64,000 bases of DNA. It comes from Coriobacteriaceae bacterium. GTDB taxonomy: Bacteria > Actinomycetota > Coriobacteriia > Coriobacteriales > Coriobacteriaceae. The stretch covers positions 21,695-85,694 of the forward strand of contig SUUG01000002.1 in the NCBI GenBank assembly GCA_015062655.1. The letters run 5' to 3'. The notes under the pieces were generated by a model, which was given only the letters and a program-made list of their open reading frames with translations, was not told the DNA's origin and made no database searches. Made by a program: the position numbers and the translations under genes. Below are positions 59,801 to 64,000 of the stretch, in pieces (within the stretch, counting starts at the first letter, position 1; each line of letters opens with the position of its first letter).

Positions 59801-59879
59801 TGCCGGCACCGTCCGCGCTCCGCTCGCCTGCTTCGAGAAGGCGCTCGAGTCCTACTGCGCCAAGCTCGGCATCGAGTAG
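56874..59879 (+). CDS. Fused FdrA (AllF-like) plus DUF1116 (AllG-like) protein, candidate oxamate carbamoyltransferase subunits
   Basis: 1001 aa; FdrA part GPDCGTGVVSSVPVAFTNVINPGNIGIVGASGTGIQEVTC; DUF1116 part AGPPICWENMQGPMRGSCIGAALFEGWAETEEEA. Confidence 0.9.
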   Translation: MLKTVVKQNSYQDSINLMLLTNKINTLDGVIQSQIMMGTDANKDIYRAAGLLTEEAGAAAPSDMVIVVETEDEGTMDVVLTETEAFLADLSTKKEAAGAPAEATSWEEAMAMLPEANMALFSIPGEYAAPELERALDLGLNVFSFTDNVPLEDEVRLKQKAHEKGLLFMGPDCGTGVVSSVPVAFTNVINPGNIGIVGASGTGIQEVTCMIDRLGGGCVHAIGTGGRDLNEKVGAVTVKDAIVALEHHDPTDVICVISKPPAPAVRDEVVDLLEKCEKPVVAIFIGEKPEAHLGKVHLAHTLEEAARIAVDLANGEAVKKNYLESLDVTVEAPLAENKTVIGLYSGGTLAGEAAMMITEALELGSIIKEDGYMLRHGGYDVIDLGDDVYTQGRPHPMIDPEVRIRMMRDYAAKATTGVIVFDCVLGYGCHPDMAAELAPVIAECIESAKADGRDVHFVGTVVGTHNDPQDYDRSVKLLEDAGAIMEPSNAMAVRAALAFKGIDFTEADREVVPYEVKDASPLPEPSEAVMELLTTKPRVINVGVESFNDPLRAYGAESVQYTWKPKAGGNKRMIHLLNELEKVEGIDEANARICERFKESQPVLVDVVPAKTVIPELNRAQKTLLHAGPPICWENMQGPMRGSCIGAALFEGWAETEEEAVVMLEGGEVEFIPCHHCHAVGPMGGITSANMAVLVVRNLADDTVAYCTMNEGIGKVLRFGAYGQEVVDRLHWMADELGPVLASALKLSDGGINLNVLMARAITQGDEFHQRNMAATLNFLKEVAPLIVKTDASEDAKQRVIQFLADTDQFFLNVMMAAGKSIVDYVRKDVEGCVVSTMTRNGYEFGVRVSGLGDEWFTAPVNTPVGLYFTGFTAEDGCPDNGDSAICETVGVGGMAMVAAPGVTRFVGAGGFEDALNISNEMEKICVTHNPNWAIPTWDFKGACLGIDIRKVVETGITPIINTGIAHKQAGIGQVGAGTVRAPLACFEKALESYCAKLGIE

Positions 59880-59891
59880 GTTGGTGCGATC

Positions 59892-60809
59892 ATGAAGTTG
59901 GGCGCCCTCTCTATCAGCGACTACGCTGCCGAACGACTCGGCGCCCACGGGTCGACGGGCTCGGTGCACAGCGTGTTCCGAACAAGTCTGAACGTTGAGT
60001 TTGACGGGTTGCTGTTGCACATCGGCTCGGCTCGCGCCCCGCTCTCCTGCCTGGGGCTGACAGTCGATCCGGAAGGGGCGTCCGCCTTGGTCAATCTTGT
60101 CGATCCCGGCGACCGGGCTCTCGTCCGCAACGGCATCCTGCGTCTGTACGGCCGCGGCGACGTTGTTGAGATCGACTTGATTTCCGCTCCCGTCCGGGGC
60201 ACGGCGGTTCCTATGGCAACCGTCTCCCCGGACGAGGAGATGGACATCCTGGTGTGTCGGGAGCTCTCAGAGCTCAGCCTCCCCGCGCGCACCGGATTGC
60301 CGTGGGATGAGCGCGCCTCGCGGTCCTTGGCCGGTTTGGCGCGCCTCTCCGCGGTGTGTCGCAGTTCCTGGGAAGCAGCTCGAACGGACGCACCCGCTCC
60401 CCGCGCGCGCATCGATGCCGCGTATCGAGGGGCGGGTGGGGCGATCCGCCATCTTCTCGGCCGCGGGTTGGGGCTCACCCCTTCGGGAGATGATGTCCTG
60501 TGCGGTTTCGGTTGCGGCTTTTGCTATCTGTGGCGTCGCGCGCCGCTCGGATGCGATGGCTGGAAGGTGTATGCGGACATGGTTCTCGAGGCGCTTCCCG
60601 GTAAAACCACCGCTGTTTCCGAGGGGTACTTGCGCGCTATGTGCGAGGGTTTCGCCAACGAGGATTACGTGGACCTTCTGCGCTCCCTCGATGGGGGAGA
60701 GGTGGAAAAGGTCCCCGGGCACCTCGAGAGGATCCTCGAGATGGGGCACACCTCGGGCGCCGACAGCCTGTTGGGCTTCGGGGCGGCGTTCGGTTATATC
60801 AGCATTTAG
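59892..60809 (+). CDS. DUF2877 protein (AllH-like)
   Basis: LLGRGLGLTPSGDDVLCGFG DUF2877 motif; adjacent to FdrA-DUF1116. Confidence 0.88.
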   Translation: MKLGALSISDYAAERLGAHGSTGSVHSVFRTSLNVEFDGLLLHIGSARAPLSCLGLTVDPEGASALVNLVDPGDRALVRNGILRLYGRGDVVEIDLISAPVRGTAVPMATVSPDEEMDILVCRELSELSLPARTGLPWDERASRSLAGLARLSAVCRSSWEAARTDAPAPRARIDAAYRGAGGAIRHLLGRGLGLTPSGDDVLCGFGCGFCYLWRRAPLGCDGWKVYADMVLEALPGKTTAVSEGYLRAMCEGFANEDYVDLLRSLDGGEVEKVPGHLERILEMGHTSGADSLLGFGAAFGYISI

Positions 60810-60826
60810 TTTTGAAAGGCATCAGC

Positions 60827-62074
60827 ATGGCTGAGACTAAGAAAAAGAAAGTCAACATCACGAATCTGATCGTGCTTTCCATGGTTATCGGCGTTGTCGC
60901 CGGCGTCGTCGGCGGTCCCGCGATGGCACAGATCCAGTTCATCGGCGACATCTTCTTCCGCCTCGTCCAGATGGGCATCGTGCCGTTTGTCATGTGCACC
61001 ATCATTGTCGCCGTGGGCGGCTTGACCCCTCAGGCGCTTTCCGGCGTCGGTCTCAAGGGCATCGGCATCTTCGCGGTTTCCTCCTTCGTCGCCGCTGGCA
61101 TCGCCCTCGGTTTGTCCTTGATACTTCAGCCTGGCGCAGGCTTGGGTGAGACCGCCCTTGTACAGGATGCGGTCTTCGAGGGCGAGGCCTCCGTGGTCAC
61201 CTTCCAGGACACGCTCCTGAGCTTCTTCGGCAACAACATCGTCTCTTCCATGGGCGCCGGTTCCATGGTTCAGTGCATCGTTTTCGCCATCGCCCTCGGC
61301 TTGGCCATCTCCTTCTGGCGCAATTCCCATGAGGGCAAGTGCCTCGTCTATGACTTCACGAACGAGCTCGCGGCCCTGCTGCTCAACATCATCCGTGCCG
61401 TCATGAGCATCGCCCCCATCGGCATCTTCTGCTACGTTTCCTCGATGGTCGGCTCCTTGGGTGCTGAGGTCCTTATCCCGCTGGTCAAGTACCTCGGCGT
61501 CATGGCCCTCGCCACCCTCGTGATGTTCGTCATCTACTTTATCCTCGTCTCCGTTCGCTGCCGCCTCAACCCGGTCAAGCTCATTAAGAAGATGTGGCCC
61601 ATGTCGGCTCTTGCGCTGGGTACCATCTCTTCTGCCGTGACCCTGCCCACCGCCATGGAGGACACCAAGAACAAGATCGGCTGCGATTCTGAGGTTTCCG
61701 ACCTGCTGCTCCCGCTCGGCATGCCGCTCAACTCCAATGGCGCTGCGATTCACCTTGCCGTGACCGCTATCACCATCGCCCAGATTTACGGCATCACTTT
61801 TGCCGGCCCCGAGCTGCTTACCGTTTGGGTCATCTCCTTCCTGCTCTCCCTTGCTAACGCCGTGTCCCCGGGTGCTTCCCTCGTGTCTCTCACGATGATC
61901 GTGCCTGCACTCAACCTGCCCATGGCTGCCATCGGCATCTTCGCCGGCCTCGAGTACCCCACCGGCGCCATCCGCACCATCCTCAACGTTGACGGCGATG
62001 TTTTTGCGGCCCTGCTTGTCGCAGGCGACAAGGGCATCGACCACGATATGTTCGAGGACAAGACCCAGGCCTAG
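60827..62074 (+). CDS. Dicarboxylate/amino acid:cation symporter (DAACS/SDF family)
   Basis: FIGDIFFRLVQMGIVPFVMC; GMPLNSNGAAIHLAVTAI. Confidence 0.92.
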   Translation: MAETKKKKVNITNLIVLSMVIGVVAGVVGGPAMAQIQFIGDIFFRLVQMGIVPFVMCTIIVAVGGLTPQALSGVGLKGIGIFAVSSFVAAGIALGLSLILQPGAGLGETALVQDAVFEGEASVVTFQDTLLSFFGNNIVSSMGAGSMVQCIVFAIALGLAISFWRNSHEGKCLVYDFTNELAALLLNIIRAVMSIAPIGIFCYVSSMVGSLGAEVLIPLVKYLGVMALATLVMFVIYFILVSVRCRLNPVKLIKKMWPMSALALGTISSAVTLPTAMEDTKNKIGCDSEVSDLLLPLGMPLNSNGAAIHLAVTAITIAQIYGITFAGPELLTVWVISFLLSLANAVSPGASLVSLTMIVPALNLPMAAIGIFAGLEYPTGAIRTILNVDGDVFAALLVAGDKGIDHDMFEDKTQA

Positions 62075-62128
62075 TATGTGAACCTCGTCGGGGGAGCTCG
62101 GCTCCCCCCGTTAGGGATTTGTGATCCT

Positions 62129-63394
62129 ATGAAAGAAACCCCCACCTCGGTTCCCAAGAAGCGCCGCTACGACGCGACGCTTGCCATGGCCGTTGCCATG
62201 GTCTTCGGAGTCATCGCCGGGGCAATTGCGGGCCCCGTTATGGGTGAGATCCAGTTTATCGGTGACATCTTCTTCCGCCTCGTCCAGATGGGCATTGTGC
62301 CGTTTGTTATGTGCGTCATCATAGAGGCGGTGGGCGGGCTGACCGCCCGGGATTTATCCGGCATCGGCCTCAAGGGCATAGCCTGGTTTGCCGGATCCTC
62401 GATTTTGGCATCCGCGTTCGCCGTCGCCGTTGCCACGCTTTTTCAGCCGGGTGCGGGATTTGCGGGAACCGCCCTTGTGGAAGATGCGGTTTTCGAGGGC
62501 GCCGGTACCGGTTCCGTTACGGTCCAAGATACGCTGCTCGGCTTCTTCGGAAACAACATCGTCGCCTCAATGGGAGCCGGAGCCATGGTTCCCTGTATCG
62601 TGTTTGCGGTCGCGCTCGGTTTGGTTGTCAGCTTCTGGCGCAATTCGAACGAGGGGGAGTGCATCGTCTTCGATTTTGTCGTCGAGCTCGGCCAGCTGCT
62701 GCTCAGTATCATCCGCGGCGTCATGAAGGCCGCCCCTATAGGCATTTTCTGCTATGTGTCCGCCATGGTTGGCAAGCTCGGCCCCGAGGTGCTTATCCCG
62801 CTCCTCAAGTATCTGCTTGTCTTGGGCGGGAGCGTCGCGGCGTTCCTCGTCCTGTGGAACATCGTGGTATGTTCGGTCTGTCGGGTCAGCCCTTTGCTGC
62901 TTGTGCGTAAGATGTGGCGCATGTCAGTGATGGCGCTGGCGACCATCTCCTCCGCTGTCACTCTTCCGGTTGAGATGGACGATGCGAAGAATCGCCTCGG
63001 CATCCGTGACGACATCGCTGACTTGGTGCTCCCTCTGGGCATGCCGCTCAATTCAAATGGCGCATCTATCCACCTGGCCATTACCGCGATTACGGTCGCC
63101 CAGATCTACGGCGTGGGCTTCGATTTCGTGCACCTCACGATCATCTCGACTCTTCTTTCCCTTGCCAACGCGGTGGCGCCCGGAGCCGACCTGGTCTCAC
63201 TCACCATGATCGTGCCGCAGCTCGGTCTTCCACTTTCGAGTATCGGCATCTTTGCGGGCCTCACCTATCCCGTTGGTGCGATCCGAACCATCCTGAATGT
63301 GGATTCCGACGTGTACTGCGCCCTTATGGTTGCGGCCAGTGAGTCCGATGGCATCGATCGCGAGGTCCTTCTAGACTCCGGCCCACGCAAGTAG
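62129..63394 (+). CDS. Dicarboxylate/amino acid:cation symporter (DAACS/SDF family), tandem paralogue
   Basis: Closely similar to preceding ORF across its length; GMPLNSNGASIHLAITAITVAQIYG. Confidence 0.92.
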   Translation: MKETPTSVPKKRRYDATLAMAVAMVFGVIAGAIAGPVMGEIQFIGDIFFRLVQMGIVPFVMCVIIEAVGGLTARDLSGIGLKGIAWFAGSSILASAFAVAVATLFQPGAGFAGTALVEDAVFEGAGTGSVTVQDTLLGFFGNNIVASMGAGAMVPCIVFAVALGLVVSFWRNSNEGECIVFDFVVELGQLLLSIIRGVMKAAPIGIFCYVSAMVGKLGPEVLIPLLKYLLVLGGSVAAFLVLWNIVVCSVCRVSPLLLVRKMWRMSVMALATISSAVTLPVEMDDAKNRLGIRDDIADLVLPLGMPLNSNGASIHLAITAITVAQIYGVGFDFVHLTIISTLLSLANAVAPGADLVSLTMIVPQLGLPLSSIGIFAGLTYPVGAIRTILNVDSDVYCALMVAASESDGIDREVLLDSGPRK

Positions 63395-63755
63395 TCTGCA
63401 GACCGGTTCTCATGGGGCTGTCCTGGCGAAAGCGGCGACGGCCCCGCACGTTCGCGTGCAGTCGCACTGCATCGCAATAACAGGTGCGCATATTCGGTAG
63501 AAATCTTGTATAGAATGCATAGACAAGCAAAATCGGTAGGATAGATATACAGGAATGCCTTTTGCGAAACCGTTTGAGCAATGTGGTCAAACTATTCCCT
63601 TACGCTTGGGATATAACGCTTATTGCCAATATCCGTCCGTTCGCCAAGACATCTCAAAGCATAGGTACGGGATATAGGCAGTGAGGTTATATTGCATAAA
63701 GTACGTCTGTTGGTGAATATTTGCCAGCGGCAAAACAAGAAGAAAAGAGGCAGAT

Positions 63756-64000
63756 ATGTCCAAGCCTTACGGCAAGCCGACCGCATCGTCGTCGCCCTCG
63801 GCGGCAACGCCCTCGGCGACACCCCGCAGGAGCAGATCGAGAAGGTCGGCAACGCGGCGCACGCGCTGCTCGGCCTCATCGAGCAGGGCAACGAGATCAT
63901 CATCACCCACGGCAACGGGCCGCAGGTCGGCATGATCCAGAACGCCTTCGCCGCCGCGCACGATAGCATCGGCGCCCCCGCCATGGACCTGCCCGAGTGC
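63756..64000 (+). CDS. arcC: Carbamate kinase N-terminus, apparent frameshift near the start, truncated by window end
   Basis: ATG TCC AAG CCT TAC (MSKPYGKP) with SD aagagg; after ~63778 the kinase reads in another frame: DRIVVALGGNALGDTPQEQIEKVGNAAHALLGLIEQGNEIIITHGNGPQVGMIQNAF. Confidence 0.8.

Overview
High-GC bacterial window. Gene content suggests a Coriobacteriia/Collinsella-like genome, but this is inference only. In order, it holds: an AbiEii-type nucleotidyltransferase TA-like pair; a palindrome/tandem-repeat patch; an IS30-family transposase abutting a truncated ABC exporter gene; a visibly lower-GC island (ABC exporter, ECF transporter A/T/S, AraC regulator); a MarR plus heterodimeric ABC exporter; a Pro-rich 17-codon leader ORF with an SD-sequestering hairpin ahead of an unknown ORF and an MFS exporter; cydABDC-like bd oxidase genes; cysE, a DedA protein and ilvE; an LPQTG surface protein; two polar amino-acid ABC transporters; pyrE; a HAD phosphatase; hypF/C/D/E with nikR; trxA; nadABC plus a NiaR-type regulator; an aldose epimerase; an M20 peptidase; and a PucR-regulated oxamate/allantoin-type cluster (FdrA-DUF1116 fusion, DUF2877, two DAACS symporters, start of carbamate kinase). 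The most unusual content is intergenic: a 66-bp palindromic repeat family (4 copies); four 175-195 bp elements with 27-37 bp terminal inverted repeats of differing sequence; a gapless ~400 bp inverted duplication; and the putative leader-peptide attenuator. No tRNA, rRNA or CRISPR array was recognised by eye.
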